Part shown: positions 25,371 through 33,928 of the stretch, piece by piece
Position numbering within the stretch: the first letter of the stretch is position 1
Layout: every line of letters starts with the position of its first letter
DNA from: Ga0077536 sp035325705
GTDB taxonomy: Bacteria > Pseudomonadota > Gammaproteobacteria > Ga0077536
Direction of reading: 5' to 3'
DNA: 64,000 nt
Assembly (NCBI GenBank): GCA_035325705.1
Contig: DAOKZI010000002.1
Span: 62,001-126,000, forward strand
Made by a program: the position numbers and the translations under genes
The notes under the pieces: generated by a model
What the model saw: only the letters and a program-made list of their open reading frames with translations
What the model was told of the DNA's origin: nothing
The model's database searches: none

Positions 25371-26529
25371 CGGCGAGCATCCCCGCGGCAAGAACGGCGA
25401 AGACGGCGCCGGCGCCGAAGGTGGCGGCAGCGCCGTAGCCGTCCCACAGCAGGCCGGCGACGAGGCTCGCGAGCAGCAGCGCGACGCCGCTGACGAGGTT
25501 GAACACCCCGTAGGCGCTGCCGAGCAGGCGCGCCGGCGCGGCGTCGGCGACGAGCTTGGACAGGAGTCCCTGCGTGAGCCCGAGGTGCACGCCCCACAGC
25601 GCCGTGCCGAGCAGCACGGCGGCCGGCCCCGCGGCGCGGGCGAGCACGAGATCGGCGGCGACCAGCACCAGAAGGCCGGCGACGAGGATCCTGCGCGGCC
25701 GCCCGCGATCGGCCCACAGCCCGGCCGGATACGCGGACAGCGCGTACGTCGCCGCCATCACCACCATCACGAGCGGGGCGAACGCGGCCTGCAGGCCGCG
25801 CTGCGCGCCGTGCAGGATCAGGAAAGCCTCGCTGAAGCGGGCGAGCGTGAAGACCGCGCCGACCGCGACGATCGTCCAGTACGGCGCGGTGAGCTCGCGC
25901 GCATCGCGCCAGTGCAGCCGGCGCGCGCTCGCGAGCGGTGCCGCCGCCGGCTCGCGCACGCCGAAGACGAGCACGGCCACCGCCAGCACGGCCGGCACGA
26001 CCGCCGCCCACAGCACCGCGCGCACCTCGCCGTCCCAGGCGAGCATCAGGGCCATCGCGAGCAGCGGGCCGAGAAAGGCGCCGACCGAATCCAGCGACTG
26101 GCGCAGGCCGAAGGCGGCGCCGCGCTGCGCGGGCGGGGTCAACTCCGCGAGCAGCGCGTCACGCGGTGCGCCGCGGATCCCCTTGCCGACGCGATCGATG
26201 AAACGCGCGGCGAACACCAGCGGCAGCGAATGCGCGAGCGGGAAAGCCGGCTTGCTCAGCGCGGCGAGCGCATAGCCGAGCACGACCAGCGGCTTGCGCC
26301 GCCCCACGCGATCGCTCAGCACGCCGGAGAAGACTTTGACGATCGCGGCCGTGGCCTCCGCGATCCCTTCGAGCAGGCCCAGCATCGCCGCGCTCGCGCC
26401 TAGCGTGCCGGTCACGTAGAGCGGCAGCAGCGCGTGCACGAGCTCGGACGAAGCGTCCATGCACAGCGACACCAAGCCCAGCGCCCACACGCCCGCGGGC
26501 AGCGCCATGCGCGCGGTCGCGCGCGTCAT
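25348..26529 (-). CDS. MFS transporter
   Basis: 393 aa from ATG 26529. Twelve predicted transmembrane helices in a normal MFS layout, with the loop 2-3 signature GVLSDRVGRRKPLVVLGYAL and the loop 8-9 equivalent GLWADRGRPRRILVAGLLV. The RFIDRVGKGIRGAPRDALLAELTP segment is typical of a subgroup of drug/metabolite exporters in proteobacteria. Substrate unknown. The start overlaps the stop of a short hydrophobic reading frame (ATGA), which may be a genuine coupled small gene or an upstream part of the same gene. Confidence 0.9.
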   Translation of the reverse strand: MTRATARMALPAGVWALGLVSLCMDASSELVHALLPLYVTGTLGASAAMLGLLEGIAEATAAIVKVFSGVLSDRVGRRKPLVVLGYALAALSKPAFPLAHSLPLVFAARFIDRVGKGIRGAPRDALLAELTPPAQRGAAFGLRQSLDSVGAFLGPLLAMALMLAWDGEVRAVLWAAVVPAVLAVAVLVFGVREPAAAPLASARRLHWRDARELTAPYWTIVAVGAVFTLARFSEAFLILHGAQRGLQAAFAPLVMVVMAATYALSAYPAGLWADRGRPRRILVAGLLVLVAADLVLARAAGPAAVLLGTALWGVHLGLTQGLLSKLVADAAPARLLGSAYGVFNLVSGVALLLASLVAGLLWDGYGAAATFGAGAVFAVLAAGMLAVSARRPS

Positions 26530-26669
26530 CGCGGATCCCGGCGCGCAGCGGCGAAGACGAAGAAACGCAGCGGCCGCTCGCGATTGAGAACGAAGGCCGC
26601 GAACACGAGAACCGCGATCATCGGCATCGCGAGCGTACATTCGATGGACACGGCTAGCTTCTCTCTCAT
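26526..26669 (-). CDS. Possible small membrane protein upstream of MFS gene
   Basis: 47 aa: a short N-terminus, one hydrophobic helix (about residues 12-29, TLAMPMIAVLVFAAFVL) and a basic tail. Stop and the MFS start share ATGA, which favours real translation, but no convincing ribosome-binding site is seen upstream of its ATG at 26669 and I know no family like this. Kept because of the coupling; it could be fortuitous. Confidence 0.3.
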   Translation of the reverse strand: MREKLAVSIECTLAMPMIAVLVFAAFVLNRERPLRFFVFAAARRDPR

Positions 26670-26777
26670 CGTTCGCGCGCTCCGCATAGCGCAGCGCAAC
26701 ATTGCCGAAATCCGCTCTGGCGCCTCGCGGCCTCGTCGATATACTCCGGCCATCGCCTCACCCAGGGAGAACCCGAC

Positions 26778-27122
26778 ATGAAGCCGGCGGCGGTCGACAA
26801 GCAGCTCCAGACCTATGCGCTGTTCCACGCGCAACTGAAGGACGAGATCAAGGCGCTGATCGGCCCCGAGCTGATCGAGGAGCACCGGCGCAAACCGCTC
26901 GGCCGCCACAGCGACGCGCTCGAGCGCGTGCTGAACTTCTTCCGCCGGCCGCCGGCCTACGCGCTGTACTCGCGCGTCGCCTTCCGTGAGTGGCAGCTCA
27001 TTCGCCTGCCGATCGATCCGACGGCGCCGCCGACGCCGATCGAGGATACCGTGTATCGCAGTGAAAACGAGGCGTATCACGCGCTGTTCCTGCGCAATGT
27101 CGACGACCTGATGGCGAGCTGA
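26778..27122 (+). CDS. N,N-dimethylformamidase-like small (alpha) subunit
   Basis: 114 aa, ATG preceded by CAGGGAG. Highly charged, no signal peptide. The sequence pattern (EEHRRKPLGRHSDALERVLNFFRR, YALYSRVAFREWQLIRLP, YRSENEAYHALFLRNVDDLM) fits the small subunit of DMFase-type amidohydrolases (about 115-130 aa), and the next gene 10 nt on is a DMFase large subunit. In DMFase the small subunit clamps the large one and helps assembly into an (alpha-beta)2 or larger complex. Assigned from both sequence pattern and position; I could not align it with a database. Confidence 0.8.
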   Translation: MKPAAVDKQLQTYALFHAQLKDEIKALIGPELIEEHRRKPLGRHSDALERVLNFFRRPPAYALYSRVAFREWQLIRLPIDPTAPPTPIEDTVYRSENEAYHALFLRNVDDLMAS

Positions 27123-27132
27123 GGAACGGAAG

Positions 27133-29403
27133 ATGAGCACCGCATTGATTACCGGCTATGTCGATCGGATCAGCGTACAGCCCGGCGACACCCTGCGTTT
27201 CATGATCAGCGCCGAAGGCGTCGGCGAGGCCGAGCTCGCGATCGTGCGTCTCGTCCACGGCGATGAGAATCCGGCGGGCCCGGGCTTCATCGAGCGTGAG
27301 GTCGCGCGCCCGCTGCCCGGGCCGATCGAGCTCAGGCGCCAGTACACGCAGATGGGCAGCTATGTCGAGATCCCGGATCCGCAGGCCCGTGTGCTGCCGG
27401 ACGGCAGCTTCACCGTCCACGCCTTCATCTGGCCGACGCTGCCGGCGAAAGGACGTCAAGGCGTCCTCACGCAGTGGTCGGCGGCGGACAAGCGCGGTTT
27501 CGCGCTGGTCCTGAACGAGGCCGGCCGCCTCGCGCTGTGGCTGGGCGACGGCAAGGAAGTCGCCGAAGTCGCCGCGGACAAGCCGCTCGCGGCCCGCGAT
27601 TGGTATTTCGTCGCCGCGAGCTATGACGCCGCGACGCGCAGCGTCACGCTGTACCAAGAGCCCGTGATCAATCCCTACAACAGCCGTCTGTCGCCGATCG
27701 CCCCGCGCGACGACAGCAGCCACGTCACCGCGACGGTGAGCGTCGCGCCGGCCCGCCTCGCGCGCCCGGCGCTGTTCGCCGGCATCCACGATCGCGCGGC
27801 GTCGCGCGGCGACTTCGTCGGCGCGGTGTTCAACGGCAAGATCGATCGCGCCGGCATCCAGGCGCGCGTGCTGTCGCGACGCGAGCTCGACGAGCTGAAG
27901 AGCGGCGCCGAGCCGCCGCGCGAGGATCTCGTCGCGCGCTGGGACACGAGCGCGGGCTACACGGATCGAGGCATCGGCGATCGCGTCGTCGATACCGGGC
28001 CGCACGGCCTGCACGGCATAGGCCGCAATCGGCCGATCCGCGCGATGACGGGCTACAACTGGCGCGGTCGCGACGACTGCTTCCGGCTCGCGCCCTCGCA
28101 GTACGGCGGGATCATGTTCCACGACGACGCGCTGATCGACAGCGGCTGGGAGCCGACATTCGAGTGGCAGATCCCGGCCGATCTGAAGAGCGGCGTCTAT
28201 GCCGCGCGCTTGCGCGGCGGCGGCGCCGAAGATCACATCAGCTTCTTCGTCCGGCCGCGCACGCCGCAGGCGAAGATCGCGATGCTGATGCCGCTCGCGA
28301 GCTATCTCGCCTATGCGAACGAGCGCTTCGTGATCGACACGCCGGGCGTCGAGCTCATCACCGGCCATCCGCTGATATTGAACGACTACGATTTCGCGCT
28401 CGCCGCGCATCCCGAGTGGGGCCGCTCGACCTACGATCACTACGCCGACGGCGACGGTGTGTGCTACTCGTCCTACCGGCGGCCCGTGATGGGCCTGCGG
28501 CCCAAGCATCGCATGGCCGCGACCGGCATCCCGTGGCAGTTTCCCGCCGACCTGTCGATCGTCTGCTGGCTCGAGCAGCAGGGCTATGACTACGACGTGA
28601 TCACGGACGAAGATCTGCACCGCGAGGGGGTCGCCTGCCTGAAGCCCTACAACGTGGTGCTGAACGGCACGCATTCGGAGTACTACTCCGAGCGCATGAT
28701 GGACGCGACCGAAGAGTATCTCGCCGCCGGCGGCCGCGTGATGTATCTCGGCGCGAACGGCTACTACTGGGTCGTCGCCTTCCGCGACGAAGAGCCGTGG
28801 TGCATGGAGGTGCGCAAGCTCGACGCGGGCTCGCGCGCGTGGCAGGCAGCGCCGGGCGAGTACTATCTCGCGACGACCGGCGAGAAGAGCGGCCTGTGGC
28901 GCATCCGCGGCCGCACGCCGCAGAAGCTCACCGGCGTCGGCTTCACCAGCGAAGGCATGGATCGATCGCTGCCCTATCGCCGGCTGCCGGACAGCCACGA
29001 TCCGGCGGTGTCCTGGGTATTCGACGGGGTGCACAACGAGGTCTTCGGCGATTTCGGCCTCGGCGGCAACGGCGCCGCGGGCATCGAGATCGATCGCTAC
29101 GATCTCGGCCTCGGCACGCCGCCGGACACCTGGCTGCTCGCGACGAGCTTCGGTTTCTCCGACGCCTATCCGCACGTCGTCGAGGAAGTGATGTTCAACT
29201 ACCCCGGCCTCGGCGGCACGCAGGATTTCCAGGTACGCGCCGACGTGACGCTGTGCGCGACGACCAACGGCGGCGCGGTGTTCTCGACCGGCAGCATCGC
29301 CTGGGGACAGGCGCTGCCCTGCGCGAACGGCGACAACGACGTGTCGCGGATCACGGCGAACGTGATCGAGCGGTTCATGCGGGACGGGCCGATCGAGCTC
29401 TGA
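27133..29403 (+). CDS. N,N-dimethylformamidase-like large (beta) subunit
   Basis: 756 aa (Paracoccus DMFase beta is about 762). N-terminal jelly-roll/lectin-like region (~1-260: FTVHAFIWPTLPAKGRQGVLTQW, WYFVAASYDAATRSVTLYQEP), then the GATase-like catalytic half. From published structure, DMFase binds a mononuclear Fe through two Tyr and one Glu (Tyr399, Tyr440, Glu521). Here Tyr394 (SYLAYAN) and Glu516 (GTHSEYYS) fall at the expected offset, and Tyr434/Tyr437 (STYDHYAD) lie near the third ligand. The family hydrolyses N-substituted formamides or other amides. The real substrate is not determined. Cytosolic. Downstream lies a repeat cluster, so it is probably the operon's last gene. Confidence 0.85.
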   Translation: MSTALITGYVDRISVQPGDTLRFMISAEGVGEAELAIVRLVHGDENPAGPGFIEREVARPLPGPIELRRQYTQMGSYVEIPDPQARVLPDGSFTVHAFIWPTLPAKGRQGVLTQWSAADKRGFALVLNEAGRLALWLGDGKEVAEVAADKPLAARDWYFVAASYDAATRSVTLYQEPVINPYNSRLSPIAPRDDSSHVTATVSVAPARLARPALFAGIHDRAASRGDFVGAVFNGKIDRAGIQARVLSRRELDELKSGAEPPREDLVARWDTSAGYTDRGIGDRVVDTGPHGLHGIGRNRPIRAMTGYNWRGRDDCFRLAPSQYGGIMFHDDALIDSGWEPTFEWQIPADLKSGVYAARLRGGGAEDHISFFVRPRTPQAKIAMLMPLASYLAYANERFVIDTPGVELITGHPLILNDYDFALAAHPEWGRSTYDHYADGDGVCYSSYRRPVMGLRPKHRMAATGIPWQFPADLSIVCWLEQQGYDYDVITDEDLHREGVACLKPYNVVLNGTHSEYYSERMMDATEEYLAAGGRVMYLGANGYYWVVAFRDEEPWCMEVRKLDAGSRAWQAAPGEYYLATTGEKSGLWRIRGRTPQKLTGVGFTSEGMDRSLPYRRLPDSHDPAVSWVFDGVHNEVFGDFGLGGNGAAGIEIDRYDLGLGTPPDTWLLATSFGFSDAYPHVVEEVMFNYPGLGGTQDFQVRADVTLCATTNGGAVFSTGSIAWGQALPCANGDNDVSRITANVIERFMRDGPIEL

Positions 29404-29454
29404 GCGGCGCGGCCGCGGGCTCGTCGATCGCCATGCGGTTTCCGGGGCGGCCTA

Positions 29455-29735
29455 GGACACGCCGCGCCCGGATTCGCTGCGCGCCTTCCGGGCTACAAGA
29501 GCCGATTCTTTGTAGCCCGGATGAGCAACGCGAATCCGGGGTCGAACGCAGGCCGACGCACGCTCGTTCGAGTGTGCTTCGTGCGTCTGCATGGACGCCG
29601 AACCCCGGATTCGCTGCGCTCATCCGGGCTACGAAGGCAAAGAGCCCGCGTCATTCGTAGCCCGGAAGGCGCGCAGCGGAATCCGGGTCACCGTCGATTC
29701 GGACGCGCCGCGCCCGGACGAGCGCAGCGCATCCG
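29455..29735. repeat. Cluster of four REP units
   Basis: The 337-nt gap after the DMFase-like gene holds: a REP at 29463-29503 (partly unit Y), REP at 29512-29541 (GTAGCCCGGATGAGC...AATCCGGGG), its inverse at 29603-29634 (CCCCGGATTCGCTGCGCTCATCCGGG), and unit-Y remnant from 29656 to 29735 (GTAGCCCGGAAGGCG...). Between units 2 and 3 lies TTCGAGTGTGCTTCGTGCG with the partner GCACGCTCGTTCGA. No gene seen. Confidence 0.75.
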
Positions 29736-29740
29736 GCCCC

Positions 29741-30256
29741 TCACTTCGTCCCCAGCACGTCCGTCGCCGTCCCGGCGAACTGCGCGTACTCGATGATCGT
29801 GCCGTCCGGATCCTTGAAGCACAGGAATCTGGCTTCGACGCCGTGCGGCCGCACACCGAAGGCCGTTTCGTACGGCGTCACGGGCCCGACGAACTCGACC
29901 CCGTTGCGCGCGAGGGTCGCCGCCGCGGCGTCGATGTCCGCGACTTCGAAGCACAGGCGGCAGATCCCGACGTTGTGCAGCGTCGGGTAGGGGGCGCCCG
30001 CGGTCGGTGGATCGAGGAACTGGATGATGTCGAGAAACGGCACCGGCCGCTCGCCCGGGATCTTCATGAAGACGGCACGGAAGCGGCGCCCTTCGGGCAA
30101 CCCTAGCCCCTGCCAGGTCCGCGCGCCCTCGCCGAAGATCTGATCGTCGAACACCTCGAAGCCGAGCATCTCGTAGAACGGGATGGTCTTGTCGAGATCC
30201 CGTACGCAGATGTTGGCGTGCACCATCTGCCGTATCGTCACTGCGTTGCTGCTCAC
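29741..30256 (-). CDS. VOC-family glyoxalase/bleomycin-resistance-like protein
   Basis: 171 aa from the GTG at 30256, which has AGGAGA seven bases before; an ATG at 30292 in frame lacks such a site. Single VOC domain: VHANICVRDLDKTIPFYEMLGFEVF, then CRLCFEVADIDAAAATLARNGVEFVGPV and FLCFKDPDGTIIEYAQF. Metal ligand positions: His of VHANI, Glu of IIEYAQ. Reaction unknown; small VOC proteins include lyases, epimerases and dioxygenases. Upstream (by transcription) stands an AraC-type regulator gene in the same direction, separated by a REP unit. Confidence 0.86.
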   Translation of the reverse strand: MSSNAVTIRQMVHANICVRDLDKTIPFYEMLGFEVFDDQIFGEGARTWQGLGLPEGRRFRAVFMKIPGERPVPFLDIIQFLDPPTAGAPYPTLHNVGICRLCFEVADIDAAAATLARNGVEFVGPVTPYETAFGVRPHGVEARFLCFKDPDGTIIEYAQFAGTATDVLGTK

Positions 30257-30301
30257 TGTCGTTCTCCTGCTCGATGAGATGGATGGATCCATGGCACTAC
30301 G

Positions 30302-30342
30302 CCGATCCCGGATTCCGCGGCGCTTTTTCCGGGCTACGAGAG
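30302..30342. repeat. REP unit overlapping the AraC gene's stop
   Basis: One palindromic unit, GATCCCGGATTCCGCGGCG...CCGGGCTACGAGAG. The TAG stop (30334-30336) of the AraC-type regulator lies inside the GTAGCCCGG end of the unit. Confidence 0.75.
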
Positions 30343-31377
30343 CTGGCGCTTCGGCATCGCGGGCGGGCCGCGCCGGCGGCTGGCGCCCGGCGTGACGCCG
30401 TACCAGCGCCGGTAAGCGCGTACGAAGCTCGCGGGATTGCCGAAGCCGAGCTCGCCCGCGATGGCGTCTATCCCCTGCCGGCCCGTGCCGAGCAGATGCG
30501 CGGCGCGCGCCTTGCGCGCGTCGTCGACGAGCTGCTGATAACCGACCTGCGCGGCGCTGAGGCGCCGGTGCAGCGTGCGCACGGAAAGATTCAGCCGCTG
30601 CGCCATGTCCTCGAGCGTCGGCGGTGTGCGATGGCCCCACGCGTGATCGAAGGCGTCGCGCAGCTCGCGCATCACGCAGGTCACGATCTCGAGGCCGCCG
30701 GTGACGACCGAGGTCTCTTCGCAGCGCCGCACCGCCGTCTTCCAGATCACGGCATCGAAGCCGGGATTCGGCGTCGCGCGCCACTTGGCCGGAAAGCCGA
30801 GCTGGTTCACGCCCTGCTCGAAGCGGAACTCGGCCCGAAAGCGCGCGCGATAGTCCTCGCTCGCGACCACCGGCGCATGCGCGAGACGCACCACGACGCC
30901 GGGTGCGATGCCGGCGCGCATCGTCTGCACATAGCGCAGCAGTACGAGCATCGGCAGCTCGATCAGGGCCGCCGTCAGATCCCCGAGATCCATCAGCGTG
31001 CGCACGGCCACGACGTAGCGATCGCCGCTGCGCGCCGCCTGCCAGGCCAGATAGGGCGCCCGATCGGGGATGAAGCGCACAAAGATGTCGATGCCGTCGC
31101 CCAGGGTCGGCGCGGTCAGCCAGGCGGCGGTCAGCGGCCCGTGGAAATGCTCGCCGAAGGCTTCCGCCCAGCGGTGATGGAAGTCCGGCCGGCCCGTCCC
31201 GCCCGGCAGGTTGCGCAGGCAGCGCAGCGCGTCCCGCACGGTGATGGGCGCGTCCGAGCCCAGCACCTCCTCCAGGGACAGATTCGTGCCCTTCACCAGC
31301 TCCGCCGGATCGTCGACGGCCAGGGCCATCAGGCGCAGATAGGCGTTCGGAACCGGCAGATCCTCTATTGCTGACAT
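30334..31377 (-). CDS. AraC-family transcriptional regulator
   Basis: 347 aa, ATG at 31377. N-terminal arabinose-binding-like (Arabinose_bd/OruR-type) ligand domain (~1-235), C-terminal double HTH: LNLSVRTLHRRLSAAQVGYQQLVDDARKARAAHLL and IDAIAGELGFGNPASFVRAYRRWYGVTPG. This class controls amino-acid and aliphatic/aromatic substrate catabolism genes. Divergent from the LLM oxidoreductase gene (143 nt), an obvious target; the VOC gene lies downstream. The C-terminus MPKRQLS ends at a REP-borne stop codon. Confidence 0.9.
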   Translation of the reverse strand: MSAIEDLPVPNAYLRLMALAVDDPAELVKGTNLSLEEVLGSDAPITVRDALRCLRNLPGGTGRPDFHHRWAEAFGEHFHGPLTAAWLTAPTLGDGIDIFVRFIPDRAPYLAWQAARSGDRYVVAVRTLMDLGDLTAALIELPMLVLLRYVQTMRAGIAPGVVVRLAHAPVVASEDYRARFRAEFRFEQGVNQLGFPAKWRATPNPGFDAVIWKTAVRRCEETSVVTGGLEIVTCVMRELRDAFDHAWGHRTPPTLEDMAQRLNLSVRTLHRRLSAAQVGYQQLVDDARKARAAHLLGTGRQGIDAIAGELGFGNPASFVRAYRRWYGVTPGASRRRGPPAMPKRQLS

Positions 31378-31420
31378 ACGGGCCTGAGATATGGCAGGAA
31401 AAGCAAAATTATTGACAGCT

Positions 31421-31434
31421 TTGACGCAAGTCAA
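31421..31434. promoter_or_regulatory. FNR/FixK-like palindrome between AraC gene and LLM gene
   Basis: TTGAC-GCAA-GTCAA is a perfect 5-4-5 palindrome (TTGA-N6-TCAA core, as bound by the FNR/FixK/Dnr family). It lies 44 nt upstream of the AraC start and 87 nt upstream of the LLM start, in an AT-rich stretch also containing TTGACA at 31412-31417. Confidence 0.4.
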
Positions 31435-31520
31435 GCCGGGTGCGATTCGTAGAATCAGAGAGGTCAAACAGCCGCAGGCGCCGGGCAGGTACCCGCCGCC
31501 GCATCAACTTGGAGAATGTT

Positions 31521-32651
31521 ATGCACGTCGGAATGGCAGCCATCTTTCAGAACCCGGATCGCGACAACGGTCACAGCGACTACGCCGTCTACCAGAAAGA
31601 CATGAAGCTCGCGCTGATGGCCGAGTCGCAGGGTTTCGATTCAGTGTGGGGCATCGAGCACCACTTCACCGACTACACGATGATGCCGGACGTCGTCGAT
31701 TTTCTCGCCTTCGTCGGCGGCGCCTGCCGCAAGGTCAAGCTCGGCACGATGGTCGTCGTGCTGCCGTGGAACGATCCGATGCGCGTCGCCGAAAAGATGT
31801 CGATGCTCGACTGCATGAGCGACGGCCGCGCGATCTTCGGCATCGGCCGCGGCCTTGCCCGCGTGGAGTTCGAAGGCTTTCGCGTCAACATGGGCGACTC
31901 GCGCGAGCGCTTCGTCGAGTCCGCCGAAATGGTGCTGCAGGGTCTGGAGCAGGGCTACTGCGAATACGACGGCAAGCACATCAAGCAGCCGCGCGCGCGC
32001 ATCCGGCCCGAACCGTTCAAGTCCTTCAAGAACCGCACCTATGCGGCCGCGGTGTCGGCCGAGTCGTCCCAGATCATGGCGAAGCTCGGCATCGGCATCC
32101 TCGTCATCCCGCAGAAGCCCTGGGAAGTGCACGCGCAGGAGCTGAAGGAGTACAACGAGCTGTTCCTGCAGATGCACGGCCGCCCCGCGCCGAATCCGAT
32201 CGTCGCCGGCTGGGTGATGTGCGACAAGGACGCGGGCAAGGCCGAGGCGCTCGCGCGCCAGTACATCTCGGGCTACTGGCGCTCGGTGGTCAAGCACTAT
32301 GAGATGAACAGCAACCACTTCGCGACGACCAAGGGCTACGAGTACTACTCGCGCCTCAACGAGACCATCGAGCAGATGGGCATCGACGGCATGGCCGACT
32401 TCTTCATGAACCTGCAGGTGTGGGGCACGCCCGAGCAGTGCTACGAGAAGATCAAGGACATCCACTCGCGCACCGACTGCTGCGGCTTCACGGGCGTCTT
32501 CAGCTACGCCGGCATGCCGCTGGAGCTCGGACGTGCGAATCAAAGCCTGTTCGCGAAGGAAGTGCTGCCGGAGCTGAAGAAGCTCGGCAAGCGCCCCGCC
32601 TTCGAGCTCGAAGAAGACACCGCGCCGGCCTTCCTGCGCGCGGTCGGTTGA
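31521..32651 (+). CDS. LLM-class flavin-dependent oxidoreductase (second)
   Basis: 376 aa; the ATG at 31521 is preceded by GGAG eight bases upstream. Luciferase-like pattern: LALMAESQGFDSVWGIEHHFTDYTMMPD, KVKLGTMVVVLPWNDPMRVAEKMSMLD, AIFGIGRGLARVEFEGFRVNMGDSRERF. Only loosely like the 5467 protein, so it belongs to another subfamily. Base composition fits the neighbours. Divergent from the AraC regulator that probably controls it. Role probably monooxygenation of a catabolic substrate; no flavin reductase nearby. Confidence 0.9.
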   Translation: MHVGMAAIFQNPDRDNGHSDYAVYQKDMKLALMAESQGFDSVWGIEHHFTDYTMMPDVVDFLAFVGGACRKVKLGTMVVVLPWNDPMRVAEKMSMLDCMSDGRAIFGIGRGLARVEFEGFRVNMGDSRERFVESAEMVLQGLEQGYCEYDGKHIKQPRARIRPEPFKSFKNRTYAAAVSAESSQIMAKLGIGILVIPQKPWEVHAQELKEYNELFLQMHGRPAPNPIVAGWVMCDKDAGKAEALARQYISGYWRSVVKHYEMNSNHFATTKGYEYYSRLNETIEQMGIDGMADFFMNLQVWGTPEQCYEKIKDIHSRTDCCGFTGVFSYAGMPLELGRANQSLFAKEVLPELKKLGKRPAFELEEDTAPAFLRAVG

Positions 32652-32779
32652 GCTTCGCGCGGGTCCGTCTCCCGCGCTTCCCCCTGCGCCCGGCGTCGCA
32701 CCGGGCGCTCCTTTTTATCGAAGAAGCGCCGCTACCGGCCGCCGGAGATCGATCCCGGATTCGCGCTGCCGATCGTCTC

Positions 32780-32881
32780 TCGTAGCCCGGAAGCAGCGCC
32801 GCGCAGCGGCGCGGAATCCGGGTCGCCGTCGATCCGGACGCGCCGCGCCCGGATTCCGCTGCGCTCCTTCCGGGCTACAAG
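32780..32881. repeat. Paired REP unit with conserved loop (unit Y, second copy)
   Basis: The 379-nt region 32652-33030 has no gene. At 32780-32881 stands a near-identical copy of the 22699 element: REP (32781-32822), loop TCGCCGTCGATCCGGACGCG, REP (32847-32879). The rest (32882-33030) holds only the promoter region of the HDOD gene. Confidence 0.8.
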
Positions 32882-33030
32882 AGACGCATTCCTTGCCTTC
32901 GTGGCCGGACGAGCGCCCCGACTCCGGGATCCCACCCGGCGATAGCCTTGAAGAGGCGCCGCCGCCTAAAGCGCGGCTCGTGTCCGGCCGACATTCAGCG
33001 CATGACCGATCGCCGCTCGAAGGAACTGCC

Positions 33031-33924
33031 GTGAGTACGCCCGCGCAAGCCTTACCGAATCTCTCGCCCGCGGCGCGGATCGCGCAGGCCCTGATCGACG
33101 ATCTATCGCCGATCGTCTCACCGCCGGACGTGGTGCTGAAAATCAACGATCTGCTGCGCGACGAGCGCGCGTCCATCGAAGACTTCGCGGCCGTCGTCAT
33201 CCGCGATCCGGGTCTGACGGCGCGGCTGCTGCGGCTGGTCAACAGTCCCTACTACGGCATGCCGCAGCGCATCGACACGGTATCGCGCGCGGTGATGCTG
33301 ATCGGCATGACCGAGCTGCAGAAGCTCGTCTGCTCGATCTGCGCGGTCCAGACCTTTTCCCGGCTGTCGAGCGCGGTCACGAACATGAATTCGTTCTGGC
33401 GCCACGGCGTGTACACCGGACTGATGAGCCAGGCGATCGCGAAGCGCCTGCGCGTGCTGCATCCCGAGCGCCTGTTCGTCGCCGGGCTGCTGCACGACAT
33501 CGGCACGCTGCTCGTCAACCGCCGCTATCCCGAAATCGCCGAAGAAACCATTCGCGCCTCGCGCGGCGACGAACACCTGCTGCATGCGCTCGAACGCCAG
33601 GAGCTCGGCTTCGATCATGCGCAGCTCGGCGGGCTGATGCTGAACAACTGGCGTCTGCCGCCGACGATTGCCGACGCGATCGGCTTCCACCATGCGCCGC
33701 AGGAAGCGCAGCTCGCCCCGGTCGACGCCGCGATCCTGCACGTCGCCGAGACCATTGCGAACTTCTCGGGCACCGGCAGCTTCTGCGAGATGGTGGCGCC
33801 GATCGGCGATTTCGATCGCCAGGCCTTGAGCGCGCTGGGCCTGCCCGTCGACTTCGACGCCGACGAGCTGATGGACGAGGTCGATCGACAGTTCGTCGAA
33901 ACGATCTACCTGCTCGTGACCTGA
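33031..33924 (+). CDS. HDOD-domain signalling protein
   Basis: 297 aa from the GTG at 33031, preceded by AAGGA; the frame is open further upstream but without domain similarity. An HDOD domain covers ~25-225: LPPDVVLKI-type start (PPDVVLKINDLL), then IEDFAAVVIRDPGLTARLLRLVNSPYYGMPQRIDTVSRAVMLIGMTELQKLVCSI, and VAGLLHDIGTLLVNRRYPE. The HD residues are partly kept (LHDIG), but HDOD proteins usually lack phosphodiesterase activity and act in signal networks linked to c-di-GMP and stress. No GGDEF or EAL follows. Convergent with the cytochrome c gene. Confidence 0.9.
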   Translation: MSTPAQALPNLSPAARIAQALIDDLSPIVSPPDVVLKINDLLRDERASIEDFAAVVIRDPGLTARLLRLVNSPYYGMPQRIDTVSRAVMLIGMTELQKLVCSICAVQTFSRLSSAVTNMNSFWRHGVYTGLMSQAIAKRLRVLHPERLFVAGLLHDIGTLLVNRRYPEIAEETIRASRGDEHLLHALERQELGFDHAQLGGLMLNNWRLPPTIADAIGFHHAPQEAQLAPVDAAILHVAETIANFSGTGSFCEMVAPIGDFDRQALSALGLPVDFDADELMDEVDRQFVETIYLLVT

Positions 33925-33928
33925 AGCC

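Noticed and set aside
29455..29735. CRISPR array
   Set aside because: Repeats are palindromic REP units, irregularly spaced, with spacers that also recur; no cas genes.
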